Positions 37,802 to 49,124 of a stretch of DNA of 64,000 bases are shown here, in pieces; within the stretch, counting starts at the first letter, position 1; every line of letters starts with the position of its first letter. Source of the DNA: Blakeslea trispora (taxonomy: Eukaryota; Mucoromycota; Mucoromycetes; Mucorales; Choanephoraceae); the NCBI GenBank assembly GCA_025331445.1, contig JAIWNE010000004.1, positions 620,001-684,000 on the forward strand, given 5' to 3'. The notes beneath the pieces were generated by a model. It saw only the letters and a list, made by a program, of their open reading frames with translations. It made no database searches and was not told the DNA's origin. A program made the position numbers and the translations under genes.

Positions 37802-39658
37802 TGAAGATTTGATAGATACAAAGAAAGTGATAAAGAAAAGAAAAGAAAAATCAAGGAGAAACATTCCAGCTTATTATATACTTGAAGTAGCAGCGAAATT
37901 CTCTCAATAAACACCAATGGTAGATTGACTTTGATCTGTCTACTTGAAGGGAATAATCACCGAACCTGACTTTATTTAAAGAACAGATACAATAGAAAGC
38001 TGAGAAAAAAAAAAGCTAATTTGACCTTTTGTTTATTTCTTGTTATAATTTCATTTGTAAAGAAAAGACCAAAAGGCATGCCTTTCAAGAGAATGGTTTT
38101 AAAGGCTACAATGTCATCTCTTTTTTCTTACTGTAGTGCTTGCTTTCTCATATTTTGGATTGTTTATATAAACGCGTATTTCACAAACAAAAAAAGGATT
38201 TTCATCTTGAACCCAATGGGATCGATTGGAATAGCTAAAATTTCTCTTGATTGTACCACTCGACAACCACATTTGTCCATTTTCTTTATGTCAGTGTAAC
38301 CAATCAGATTTGAAGTTAGCCTGGGTTACTTTTTTTTTTTCTTTTCGATAACCAGGACACTTGCTTTATGGCTCGAAAATCTTGATGAATTTGAAGCAAA
38401 TTAAAACAGAAAGGGAACTCATTGACTAACAAAGCATAAAAGAGATTGCAAGTAAACCGCTTCATAACAGTTGCTGCTAAAAAAGACAAAGAACGTATTT
38501 GAATCGTTGATTCGGCGCTTGTATTCTCCCATCTGTTTTGATTTGGATTGTCCATTCGATCTAGAAGTCGTTGCAACTAAACTGAAACATCGTCCCAGTT
38601 GTCCTGCTTTTTTCAAGTAAATTACAAACTGGGTTATGTTGAGAGATTATAAGAAACAAAAGAAAAGGGGCGCCATGCGTTTGCAAAAGTAATCTTACCC
38701 TGAGCCTTATAGAACTGTAAAGACACGCATTGTTTTGTAACGCAAGTCCATACAATGTTGGCCTACCATAAATAGTAGTTTGTTAGTTTTGTCTGCTTTA
38801 TTCCTTTTTCAGCTATACATGTAAAGGTGCAATGTTAGTCTGGATCTTGTACAATATTTACAGCGTGAGATACTTTCTGTCAATCATTCATACTATTCTA
38901 TATTTTGCCCGTTACAAAATAATGAGAAAAATTTTGTTTACAATCGTTTCGCCTGGTATGTTTGAGTTGGCAAAGAAAAAGTGAAAGCGTTTGACCTCAA
39001 TGAAATACATCTTGTCAACAAATCAAAATGCTCTTTTGTTTCTTTGTTTCTCTCGTTTCATCATTGGGTAAAAGCCCAAACATTATTCTCCAAATCAAAG
39101 GCTATTACATCGGATGGCTGTTCTAATCACATATGCTTATGAAAGCGTTTTTTTTTCTTATTGAATTTGGTTTCTTTTCCTACCATCAATTTTAAATCAA
39201 AAGTCTACGGATAGAAGCCTTTGCTTGCATTCCTTGTGTGAAAAACAGAGCTAACTTGTATTGACAAGAGGGCTTTGTATAGAGCAAAGATGGAAGCAAT
39301 TGGTTAGAGTATGTTTCTAGTCCTGTACAGTCTAACAAAAGATATATATAAACATATGAAGAGGAAATGCAAGAAGAGTGAATGGAATAAATGAGTTGAT
39401 TTTATTGTTCTTTTAGGCATTTGATCGGACGAATGATACAAAGTATATATCTTTTTAGAGTGAGCAGTAATAAAGACAAAATATGTGTAGGCATTCTTTT
39501 AGATAGTGGAGAGTATGTCAAGCGGAGAGTGTCAGACAACACAAGTAAGCGACTGATTTTCATAAAGCAGATTGAACCCAATTCAGTGTAGCGCATATAG
39601 AGAGTCAGGTAGAGAGAGAGCAAAGTGGACAACATAATGAGATAAACCAAAGAGTAAG
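37802..39658. other. Gene-free spacer
   Basis: AT-rich spacer upstream of the YcnI-like gene. Short open frames only, none recognisable. Confidence 0.5.
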
Positions 39659-39750
39659 AGGCCAACAAGCAAGATAGACCATGTAGTGAGAAACCAAGAA
39701 GCAAAGTAGACCATGTAGTGAGAAACCAAGAAGCAAAATAGACCAAGAGA
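39659..39750. repeat. Short tandem repeat, ~32-bp unit
   Basis: A unit close to GAGAAACCAAGAAGCAAAGTAG followed by ACCATGTAGT occurs about three times in tandem, with a further degenerate copy before 39659. A (TTTGG)n-like stretch follows at about 39769-39800. On the minus strand the copies read as repeated FLVSHYMVYFAS-like peptides, which explains the overlapping open frames there. Confidence 0.8.
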
Positions 39751-39800
39751 TAGAGAAGCAGCTTTTTTTTTTGGTTTGGTTTGGTTCGTTTGGTTTGAGG

Positions 39801-42124
39801 TTTTCTTCTTTGGTATACGCGTAGCAAGGGTGGCAGTAACAGTGCATGAATCGGGTTCAAAATAATAATAGTGATAATATTTTACAAAATAAAAGACTAA
39901 GCACTGCTCAAACGCATTCGCCGGATGAGCTAAGTGCTGGAATGCGAGCTTCAAGAAGCTCATTTTTATTTTCATTTTCATTCTTTTCACTACTGACAAC
40001 CATCAAGACACACTTCAAGCCAAAACATGAATTTCAGCGAGCGCGTCAAACATGCATTGTTCAAGCAGAGAAATAATTTATAAAGCGCGTGCCTTATGAA
40101 GGCACACTAACACATATATATACCAGAAGATATAGAAAAACTACTTACCTTAAGCTTGCCTTGATCATAGCCGAACCTTGATAGAGATGAGAGAAAGAAA
40201 AGAGAAAAAAAAGAGGGGAGAAAAGTACTTTTTTTTTATAACTTTTTGTTTGTTTACAAGTGAAAAGACACTAAAAAGTTGAGAACCAACCAATTAAATG
40301 CAAGAATGACAAAACGTTCCCATTGCTCTATCAACCATTAGCTGGGTTCCCTTATTAGCAACTTGCGTTCTCTTTTATGACCTTCATCGGCTTCGTTTTC
40401 CATTACGATAGCAGCTCGATTTCAGCGTATTTGACGAAAATATGTCTATAGGGTAGTATTAAATCAGCTATTTGCGTAAAAAGGTAATCTAGAGACTTAC
40501 TCTGGAATCATCACAGCTCTTGTATCTTGAATTGAGAATTATCTTGTAAAGGCGAGATCATACTTGATTTTTGACTGACATAGTTAAACTGCTAAAAAAA
40601 AATTGATTCAAGAACAAAGCAGTAAAAGATGTAGATTTATAGAATTTAATGTTAAGGTAGAGTCATGTGGCTATACTCAAATTTCAGCGATACATGTTTT
40701 GATACAGCAGCTACATATATGGAACGTCAGTATTTTGAACAACTACATAAAAGCAAATATATCATCTTCCTCAAACCTATCCTTTTTCAACCTACAACTA
40801 AAAGCAGTAATTCTATTGTACAATCATACAGTGTTGAGATCAAGGAGTGATGTGGGTCGCCTACAGTATAAAGATGTCCATCTGCGATATGAACAAGAGA
40901 GACTATCAAAAGCTATTCTGCAAATAAGACACCCAAAAGAAGCACAGTAAAAACATCAAGACTACTACTATAAGCCAGTAGACCAAATGCAGAAATGTAC
41001 CAAGATACAAAACGCAATTTTCTCGAGCAATACGGAAAATGGTACTACCATTTCTTCATCGTTCGCTTCGACAACCTGCGGAATCATGCTAGTTAGAAGC
41101 AATGGCAGAGTTGTCGAAACGAGCACAGAGAATGTGGTCATAGACTCTCTAGCAGCACTTTTATTTTTAAATTTAATACAATCAGAAAAGCATTAATCCT
41201 TCATCTCTTTCCAAGCTAAGTTACTTTTTCAATCATTCTTAGGGTGGGAGAATCAATGCCAAGGCATTGTTCAAGGGTAGGTACCCACCACATCCTCTGT
41301 CAACTTGGCCATTGCTGCTCAAAGCCAATCTGTCCTAACCTGAGAAGTTGCTCTATATTAGTCAAAATTATACTCGTAAAATAAGGCAATTTGAGACACA
41401 GGTACGGTTATTGTGAAATACGACTAAATTCAAGAACACTTTTCTTTTTACCATATCATATATAGAAACAAAAATTGTTTTATAGTGTAAATGCTCTCTT
41501 GCAAAATATAAAGATCTTTAACCTAAAACAATATCTCTCTCATTCTTGGATTTATGTATGTTACTTGAAACAATTCTTTTAATTGGTCAAAATTAAAAAA
41601 AATCCAGGAAAGCATTGTCTATGATTTCAAAGAAGTCATATTTGCTCCAATTGCAAAGGCAGTACCTTGATCTGAGCAGTAATTTAAACATGTGAGGTAG
41701 TTTGAGCTTTAGATTACTCCAAGGCTATAAGATCAACAAGATAGATAAAAAGGGTGCGCTGCATCTTTTACAAGCCATGATGGTGATTGTGTCTACTAGC
41801 AATATCTTTTTCTGTGGGGAAATTAGGTTATTACCGAGAACCAAATCAAGATCTTGATTCGGTTTGAGATCTTTTCAAAGAAATTGCCTGATGAATCGAA
41901 CTGACACAAAACCCAATATCGTCACTAGTGCACTTCAACTCTTCTAACGACTGTCCAAGCGATCAACCATGCTTGCAATTACCTAATTTGATCAAACACG
42001 TTTGACGGAGCGCACAATCTATTTTTATTTAATTTGATTCTCCTCTTTAGTGTCTGTATTTCACTGTTTCATTTTTCTCTTCTTTTTCTCTCTCTCTCTT
42101 TTATTGTTATCTATACAACAAACA
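39801..42124. other. Spacer with two weak overlapping open frames
   Basis: Upstream of the coiled-coil gene. At 40603-41196 there are consecutive plus-strand open frames of 115 and 69 codons with ordinary composition, but no domain is recognisable and no splice pattern joins them convincingly. The stretch just before 42125 is CT-rich, like other promoters here. Confidence 0.45.
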
Positions 42125-43510
42125 ATGGGAGTCCAAGATGTGGTAGCTCGACTGAACAAGTCAAAATCAGCCAACAATCCATCCAAAAACAATGGTGGTC
42201 AAGCTCTTAAAAAGAAAATAGTGATGCCCTCTTCACATGAATCAAACAAATTTCCTCCTTCACCTATTCCATCACCTACATCGACTATGCATAATTACAC
42301 TAGTCAAAACACAAGCAGCAGTAGTATCAATAACAGCGGTGCTGTTTTTGGGTCTGGTAATATTGCATCTATGCTTCAGAAATTCGGTCAACCTGTACAA
42401 CCATTACCTAAACAACACAAGTCAATACCTCAGTCAGCTGTATCAACACAACAACCATCAATGCAACCACAACATAACCGAGCCCAATCAAAGCCACTAA
42501 CGCCACCCGAATCTCCTGTAAATAGCTTGCAACAACAACAACAACAACAACAACAGCGACCTCAACAAAGAAAAATCACTGTAGCACCTATCGACAAAAG
42601 CAATGATTCTTACATCAAGTTTGACACTGTGGCAGATGAACTTGTCACTCTATTCCAAGATCTACTTGATCAGAATGCTGCTAATGAAGAGTACATAAAA
42701 AAACTAGAACAAGATGTCGAACAACATGCATCTGCCGCTACAAAAGTTCGAGACTATGAAATCCGAGTAGAATATTTAGCGCTTAAATTAGAGCAGGTCT
42801 CTGAAGAAAGAGATTATTTTGAAAAAGAATTGAATGAATTAGCTAATAATTCGTCTCGGCAGACTGGATCTACCATCAATTCACCCACTTCTTCAACCAT
42901 CAAATCTAGGCTAGAGACAGGTCCTTATCAGTCCGAGATTCAACAAGATATCATCATCGAGGAAGAGCAATCCTTACAAAAACAGAATAACGATGCCTAC
43001 ATTGCAGATATTTTACATGTCTATGAAGAGATGTCCATGGGTGATGAAGCCATGCAAGAAGATGTTGAACAGCAATTGGTTGACTGCGACAAAGGGGTTC
43101 AAATGGCTATTGCGAGCTATGTATCTAGTTTGGAAATAGAACGCCTCGAGACAAGAAATTTACAGAAAATCGTGATAAAACAAGACGAGCTAATTACGAA
43201 GTTGGAACATAAGCTGGAAGAATCATCAGATGAACTGCTAAAAGAACAAGTAGAAGTGCAACGTATCGAATTAGAAAATAAACGAGAATTGCTATCTCAG
43301 TTACTAAACGAACGTGAAGACTTACTGAGACGATTAAATTCACAAAAGAGAAGATCTTCTATGGAACTTATATCCAACATGCTTCAACCTGATACAATCA
43401 GCTATAGCAATAGTCACCGCAACTCTTGTTCGTCGGCTTCATCAAGAGGTACACCTCCTTTAACAGCACCTCCTAAGCAGCCTTTACCACCATTACCAGC
43501 AACCACTTGA
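42125..43510 (+). CDS. Unidentified Gln/Ser-rich coiled-coil protein
   Basis: Single exon, 461 aa; I do not recognise the family. The first 150 residues are Ser/Pro/Gln-rich and disordered, with a run of nine Gln at residues 136-144. Two heptad-rich coiled coils follow, roughly residues 165-245 (ADELVTLFQDLLDQ through EERDYFEKELNEL) and 340-430 (SLEIERLETRNLQKIV onward). The C-terminus is proline-rich (LTAPPKQPLPPLPATT) and could bind SH3 domains. The open frame extends 25 codons upstream but only by a non-ATG start through T/CT-rich leader, so the ATG at 42125 is used. The architecture suggests a cytoskeletal, polarity or trafficking scaffold; this is a guess from composition only. Confidence 0.8.
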   Translation: MGVQDVVARLNKSKSANNPSKNNGGQALKKKIVMPSSHESNKFPPSPIPSPTSTMHNYTSQNTSSSSINNSGAVFGSGNIASMLQKFGQPVQPLPKQHKSIPQSAVSTQQPSMQPQHNRAQSKPLTPPESPVNSLQQQQQQQQQRPQQRKITVAPIDKSNDSYIKFDTVADELVTLFQDLLDQNAANEEYIKKLEQDVEQHASAATKVRDYEIRVEYLALKLEQVSEERDYFEKELNELANNSSRQTGSTINSPTSSTIKSRLETGPYQSEIQQDIIIEEEQSLQKQNNDAYIADILHVYEEMSMGDEAMQEDVEQQLVDCDKGVQMAIASYVSSLEIERLETRNLQKIVIKQDELITKLEHKLEESSDELLKEQVEVQRIELENKRELLSQLLNEREDLLRRLNSQKRRSSMELISNMLQPDTISYSNSHRNSCSSASSRGTPPLTAPPKQPLPPLPATT

Positions 43511-43606
43511 GCGCATACATGACTATGTGCTCTTGGATGAGCATGTCTATCAATTCACTGTACACTTCCTTTTGCTTTTCGATATGCTTTGGCACTATCG
43601 AATGCA

Positions 43607-43645
43607 CATACACATATACACATACACATACACAAACATATATAT
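43607..43645. repeat. CACATA-type microsatellite
   Basis: Repeated CACATA/CACAAACATA units in the 3' spacer between the coiled-coil gene and ATG12. Low-complexity; it generates the spurious HTHIHIHIH-like frames. Confidence 0.85.
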
Positions 43646-43735
43646 TTATGTATATCAATAGATTTACAAATACATTCTTTCATTTATTCTCCTGTTTCCT
43701 CTCACATATTTCTCGCTTCTTCTTTTCTGTCTAAT

Positions 43736-44258
43736 TTAGCCCCAAGCTACTGTGGTGCAATAATTGATGATTAAATGTCCATCTGTATTAAAGCACTATT
43801 TGCAAGTCGAACATGTGTCAATCATTTGTCTGTGAATTTGTTCGGATGAATAGGCTAACCTTGTGTAAATTAGCTACTGTTTCGTCTGGTGAAGGTGAAA
43901 ATGCACTATTTATGTATAGGAACTACATGCATTTTTTTTTGTGTGTCAGTTCATTCGAAAAATTACATGCTTGATTTTATCTTCATGCTTGCCAAAGGAT
44001 CGGATCCTTGGTATCTCAATTGCTTGCGCAAAAACTGTATCACTGTTTGAAACTTGTTGGATGCTGTGAGCTTAAATATCTTTTGCTTCAGAATAGGAGC
44101 GTTTCCAATCGCACGAAAGATAACGATCACTAAAACAAAAAAAGAGAGACGTGCTTCATTAGATAATCGCTTTGTTTTGGGGAGTGAAATAGCGTACCTT
44201 TTGTGTCAACATCTTTCTCTTGGTAGCTCTTGACTACCTCATCAAGGGTAGATTCCAT
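43736..44258 (-). CDS. ATG12: Autophagy ubiquitin-like protein ATG12
   Basis: Ubiquitin-like modifier that is conjugated to ATG5; the conjugate then promotes ATG8 lipidation on the phagophore. Four small exons (44258-44198, 44129-43993, 43922-43860, 43795-43736) give 106 aa. VIVIFRAIGNAPILKQK, the helix FQTVIQFLRKQL, FLYINSAFSPSPDETVANLHK and CFNTDGHLIINYCTTVAWG match the ubiquitin fold of ATG12. The protein ends directly in the Gly needed for ATG7/ATG10 activation, so no processing is required. Intron 2 must use a GC donor (TTG|GCAAGC) to keep frame and family alignment, and intron 3 a weak GTTAGC donor. The short N-terminus lacks the extension seen in some ATG12 proteins. Confidence 0.92.
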
Positions 44259-44976
44259 GTTACTCGAGAAAAAAGAGAAAACCAAAAATGAGATAAAAAG
44301 AAAAATACAGAGAGAGAGATCTGAGTTTATTACAAAAGGTTTAGGTTACACAAGGAAAGTGTTTATCTTCTCCAAAAGTAATGCAAAGGTCAAAAAGAAC
44401 TGAAAGATTAAATTCGGCTCGATATTCAACAGGTGAGCCTATTCAATGCCTTTGTTTTGTGCATACTATATAAGAATGCATTCTTTTATAAGAAATAGAC
44501 CAACTCGTTTGTGGAAGAAGATAAGGGTCAGATGAGAAGAACAATCGTATTGTACATAGTTTATGTTTCTTATTGCTAAAGCATACATATCCCCACAACA
44601 GGGTTAAACTGATTCCACATTTTGTGTTCTCGAATAGATAGACAACAATCGGCATAGCAGAAATAATTGTGCTAAATTACAGTAGAGGATGATCACTTTA
44701 CATCCAATGTATAAAACTGCATATTTCTCTTGTATCTCATCAATTTTTGCTATAGATTTAAGGATGATGTTTAAAATATACTTGCTTTAGTAGCAATAAG
44801 AATTATGGCAACACAATTCTCTAAGGCATCAGCTTCAGCAGAGGTTAAGAAAAGTCATGAAATAAACTCCACCCTTCACTTGCTTCCTATTCACAAAATA
44901 AATTTAATTTTTTTTAGGAGTCTCGTTTTAATAATAAAACACAGACAAAGAAAGAAAAAAGATCACTTTGTTTAAT
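44259..44976. other. Divergent spacer between ATG12 and the SWIB gene
   Basis: About 700 bp, AT-rich, no supported gene. Confidence 0.5.
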
Positions 44977-45723
44977 ATGTGCGACAAATACAGAGAGCAA
45001 GTAGAAGGTATAGTGTCAGTATACAAGTGATATGTGCATATATCGTCTCTAATTTTTGACACTGCTATTTTAGACATCTTGCGAAAATCCGATCTTTCAA
45101 CAATCACAACAAAGGAAGTTCGACATACACTTCAAGAACAGTTGGGTACATCTCTAGATCCCATCAGAAAAGACGTAAACGCGCTCATCAAACGCATCTT
45201 TATCGAATTTGAGAGTGCTGAAGCGTTGAAAGAAGAGAAGAGATCAGCTGAAAGACAAAAGGTATTGCACCCATCACCAGCTTCACAAAAGGTGCTCAAG
45301 AGTACCACTCCCAACACAATCAAGAAGAAAGAAGTCAAGAAGAAGAAAGACGTTACTGAAAAGAAGCCAATCAATTGGCCAATACTGAAGGTGAGCCCAC
45401 CTTTAAGTATAATTATTGGCACAGACATTGTAAGTAGAACATATACATAACTATACCCATAACATACTGAATTCCAGTAGTGCACACGACCTTTGACAGT
45501 CAAGAAGCTCTGGGATTACATCAAGAGAAACAAACTACAGAACGAAAAAGACAAAAGAATGATTGACTGTGATAATTTGATGAAGCAGTTGTGTGGAGGC
45601 GAAAGCATCATCAGTTCATTTGCTATGAACAAGTACCTAAAAGAGTTTTTGATCAGTGTTCCCAAAGAAGAACAAGCTGCTTATAGGAAGATATTGAATG
45701 AGAGAGAAGGCATACAAAGCTAA
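44977..45723 (+). CDS. UAF30: SWIB/MDM2 domain protein with DEK_C-like N-terminus (Uaf30/Tri1 type)
   Basis: Nuclear protein probably acting with RNA polymerase I upstream factor or chromatin. Three exons (44977-45007, 45074-45429, 45481-45723) give 209 aa. The N-terminus (MCDKYREQVEDILRKSDLSTITTKEVR through DVNALI) is a DEK C-terminal-like domain. A Lys-rich linker follows. The SWIB domain starts at VSPPLSIIIGTDI and continues CTRPLTVKKLWDYIKRNKLQNEKDKRMIDCD through SSFAMNKYLKEFL. The first exon is only 31 nt and is fixed by phase. The third exon needs the acceptor at 45480, because the CAG two codons' width earlier would place TAG in frame. The DEK_C plus SWIB order is that of fungal Uaf30/Tri1; which paralogue this is cannot be told. 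Confidence 0.85.
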
Positions 45724-46878
45724 TTCTGTTATACTTTGGAACTGTAGAATGACGAGTCAATAAAACAGAGCTCATTTCGTCTTGTTTTAAACTCTTGTGT
45801 TGATAACTAACATTTTGTTCAAAAAGAAGCGTAAAGATATCGATTTCAAGCAAAGTGTTTTCTTTAGACATTGGAAGCATAGCCAATTAAATTGCTTGTA
45901 AAAAACAACGCATTCGGCTTTTGAAAGCGCTTGCATAAGGACTCTGTAAATTCTAGTTGACAATCAGTGAAGAGAGTTTTCTATAAAGCTGTTGTGAATA
46001 CAAATGCAGTGTACAGTGCGATTCAAAAACTACTACACTTGTTTTCTATGATAATAATAACAAAAAAAGATTACATATACAGATGTGCAACGAGTATGAA
46101 TGGCTAGAAACTCTTATTCTTCTATACAAGTTCTCGGGAAAGATTTGGTAAGTCGAACACTCGAAATGCCCTTTACGTGTGGCTGTTGATCATGTGGCCT
46201 GCACTTCATTACTTGAATTGCATAGCTCTAAACGAAATAATCGACTTGAAGCCTAGACTCGATTTAAGCTCAGAAGAGACATAACAATTGCTCCTGGGTT
46301 TCTTGAGATGTTCCTTGGGCTGCAACATGTAGAATCTTTATAATCAAATCTGAAGAAAGAAGAGGAAGAGATATGAGTAGGCTTTCTATTTTGCATTGAC
46401 ATATAACTACTAGCAAACAAGTAACCAAAAAGGGAAAGACATGAAAGACTAGGTCATAACTTGTTCCCTATAATATATGGAGCAAAACACCAACCAACCT
46501 TGCCTTGAATAATTAGCATTTACTCAATTAAGTCAAGGTTTTTTTGTAGATAGAGTTGTATTAAGATTTCTTTGGCTTTTAGGTCTATCAAGTCAATGTC
46601 TATACTATTAGGCTGTTCATTGCAAATTAAGTGTTCAAGAATGATGTGAGTACAAATGAGCATATAAAGGTGAGTAAGCTGACTACAACTTGGGATTGCA
46701 CAAGGCAATCGAGATATTCTCACACTTCTGAATTCTAGTGTTAATCCTATAGTTGATGAATAGAATCTAAAGTAACATACAATTAGTACGGCGCTAAAAT
46801 GAAATGGTATTATATAATCTCTCTTTTCTCTTTTTCTTTTTTTTTTCTCTTTTCTTATTCTCATAAAGAAACTCAATC
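45724..46878. other. Gene-free spacer upstream of the cyclase gene
   Basis: About 1.15 kb, AT-rich with no recognisable gene; a CT/T-rich run precedes the next start codon. Confidence 0.5.
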
Positions 46879-47951
46879 ATGCTTCCTACTTATGATCAAT
46901 TGCCTATCGATAAGCAATATCCACCCAAGACTGCTTGGGGATTATGGGGAAAGGACGATAATTACGGTACACTTAATTTACTTACTGAAGAGCGTGTATT
47001 AAATGTAAGAAAATCATATACGTGTAACACATTTATGCATTTGTTTATTCAATTTTCACATTTTTCAAAAGGCATCCAAGTCTGTCAAGCGAGGAGTTAC
47101 CTTTGCCCTTAACTGGAAGCTGGAGCAACCAGGAACCCCATTCTTTGAACGATCCAGCATTAACCATGAGTATAAGCAACTGCACCCTGCTAATTTGGCC
47201 TTTGATGATATTTATCATAATTTTAATACCCAGTCTTCAAGTCAGTGGGATGGTTTACGTCATGTTGCTCATATTCCTTCAGGACTATTCTATAACGGTG
47301 TTGAGCCAGAGCATGTAGCCAAGGGATCCTCTGTTCCAAATGGGCGCTTGGGTATTCATCATGCAGCTCGTCGAGGCATTGCCGGACGTGCTGTCTTGCT
47401 TGATTATGGTGCCTGGGCTGAGAAGCACAATCCTTCATTTGATCCACTTGAAAGAATTGAAATTACAGTCCAAGAACTAGATGAGGTTGCTAAAGCTCAA
47501 GGTGTCACGTTTGAAGAAGGAGATATTCTCTTGCTTCGCACTGGTTGGATAAAGGCTTATGAGAAGAATCCTAAGCAGATTACTAATCTTTTGAGTCCTT
47601 CCTCTGCTGGTGTCAAGGCGTGTGAAGATACTTACAGATGGTTGTGGAACCATCATTTTGCTGCTGTCGCCTCAGACGCAATTGCATTTGAAGCTTTTCC
47701 TGTTCATGATTGGGAAAACTCTTGTCGTAAGTGACTATCTGTATGATCCAACATATAAAACTAATCCCCTATCTCTCTTAGATTCTTTCTTGTTAGGTGG
47801 TATTGGATGTTTCATTGGTGAATTGTTTGATCTCGACAAACTAGCTGAGGATTCTGCCAAAGATAACAATTATGTTTCTTTCTTCACAAGTGCACCTTTA
47901 AACAAAGAAAATGGTGTTGCAACCCCTCCCAATGCAATTTGCATCAAATAA
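46879..47951 (+). CDS. Cyclase-family (PF04199) hydrolase
   Basis: Member of the metal-dependent cyclase family that includes bacterial kynurenine formamidase (KynB) and polyketide cyclases. Three exons (46879-47004, 47072-47726, 47782-47951) give 316 aa. Landmarks are WGLWGKDDNYGTLNLLTEERV, SQWDGLRHVAHI (the metal-site region, with His in the WDGxRH motif), GIHHAARRGIAGRAVLLDY, EEGDILLLRTGW, and AVASDAIAFEAFPVH near the C-terminus. These are the family's conserved blocks. No signal peptide or PTS1 is visible. The substrate is unknown. An IDO gene lies about 12 kb away, and this family includes formylkynurenine hydrolases, but most fungal members are uncharacterised. Confidence 0.88.
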
Positions 47952-48040
47952 TAACCTTTTTTTTTAATATAAATAAATGTGTCATGTATACAATTCTATT
48001 CTACAGTTTTCCTTTCTTTCTTTTTTTTATTATGAGATAA

Positions 48041-49124
48041 TCAATTCTTGCTGATAGTAGGGAAAGGTGGTGGAATGGCTTCCTTGGGGAATAATTTATC
48101 TCCACGCAACTTGACAGCATCCTTGATCTTGACGAATTGATCGTCAAATCCGGGAACTGAGCCCTTAACATATACTAGATTCATTTCAGGGTCAACCTTA
48201 ACCACCTTCAAATTTTGGACTGTGGCACTTTCACCACCGAGGCGACCTGCCATCTTTTTTCCCTTGAAAACTTTACTAGGCCACTAGATAGTTGAAAGTG
48301 TGTTGTAAGTCGAGATGCAATTGAAATAGGCAAAGGAAGCTGTATCTTACCTTACGTTGACCCGTTGAACCACCGGAACGATGTGTCAAAGAAACACCGT
48401 GAGAAGCAGGAAGACCCTTAAAGTTCCATCTCTTCATAACACCAGCAAAACCTTTACCGATACTAACGTGGAAAAAATAAATGTTAGGCATAAAGTCCTT
48501 CTCAAACTGATAGACACAAATCTCGCTCTCTCGATAAAAAGAAATGCCTACTCACGAAGGTGCTGTCACGTCCACGTATTGGCCTGTAACAAAATGCTCT
48601 GCTGTCAAAGGAGTGCCAATAGGCAAAACTGCATCTTTTGTAACTCTGAATTCAAATAACTTTTGGCGAAGATCGACTCCTAAAGACTTGAAGTGTTCAA
48701 TCATAGGTTTTGTTGCACTCTTTTCTTTTTTGGGTGTACATCCAACTTGCAATGCTGTGTAGCCATGCTTATCTTCGGTACGAACATCAGTCACGATGAC
48801 ATCTTCCAACTATACAAAACATGTTTCGTCAATCATCTCGCTTCATCCTTGAGGTTCTCTTCTGAAAAAAAAAGAAAAAGAAAAAAGTACCTGTAAGATG
48901 GTAACAGGCATACGGACACCACTCTCGCTCCAGACAGAAGTCATGCCTTTCTTCTTGGCAATGACACCTGTACGAACAGAGTCGGCTGTCCACTCAGTGG
49001 GAACAGAAGTTGCTTGGCTTGCAAAAGCAGTGCTGTGGAAAGATGCGGCAACAACTGCACGCAGGTGGCTGACGGCAGTCTGCTTTCCTAAGAGCGTGGT
49101 CTTGGTGAAAAGACTGAAAGACAT
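48041..49124 (-). CDS. MRPL9: Mitochondrial large-subunit ribosomal protein uL3m
   Basis: Protein L3 of the mitochondrial 54S subunit, near the peptidyl transferase centre. Four exons; the first is 49124-48891 and the last ends at 48041. The first ~45 residues ([32 protein letters not shown]) are a basic, hydroxylated mitochondrial presequence. The L3 core is [31 protein letters not shown] text (read [11 protein letters not shown]), [32 protein letters not shown] and [16 protein letters not shown], followed by [17 protein letters not shown]. The RSGGST loop in place of the cytosolic version, and the presequence, identify the mitochondrial form. Convergent with the cyclase gene, 89 bp between stop codons. 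Confidence 0.93.

Noticed and set aside
40603..41196. Two consecutive open frames suggesting a gene or transposon remnant
   Set aside because: No recognisable domain, no convincing splice junction, and the first begins at a non-ATG codon.
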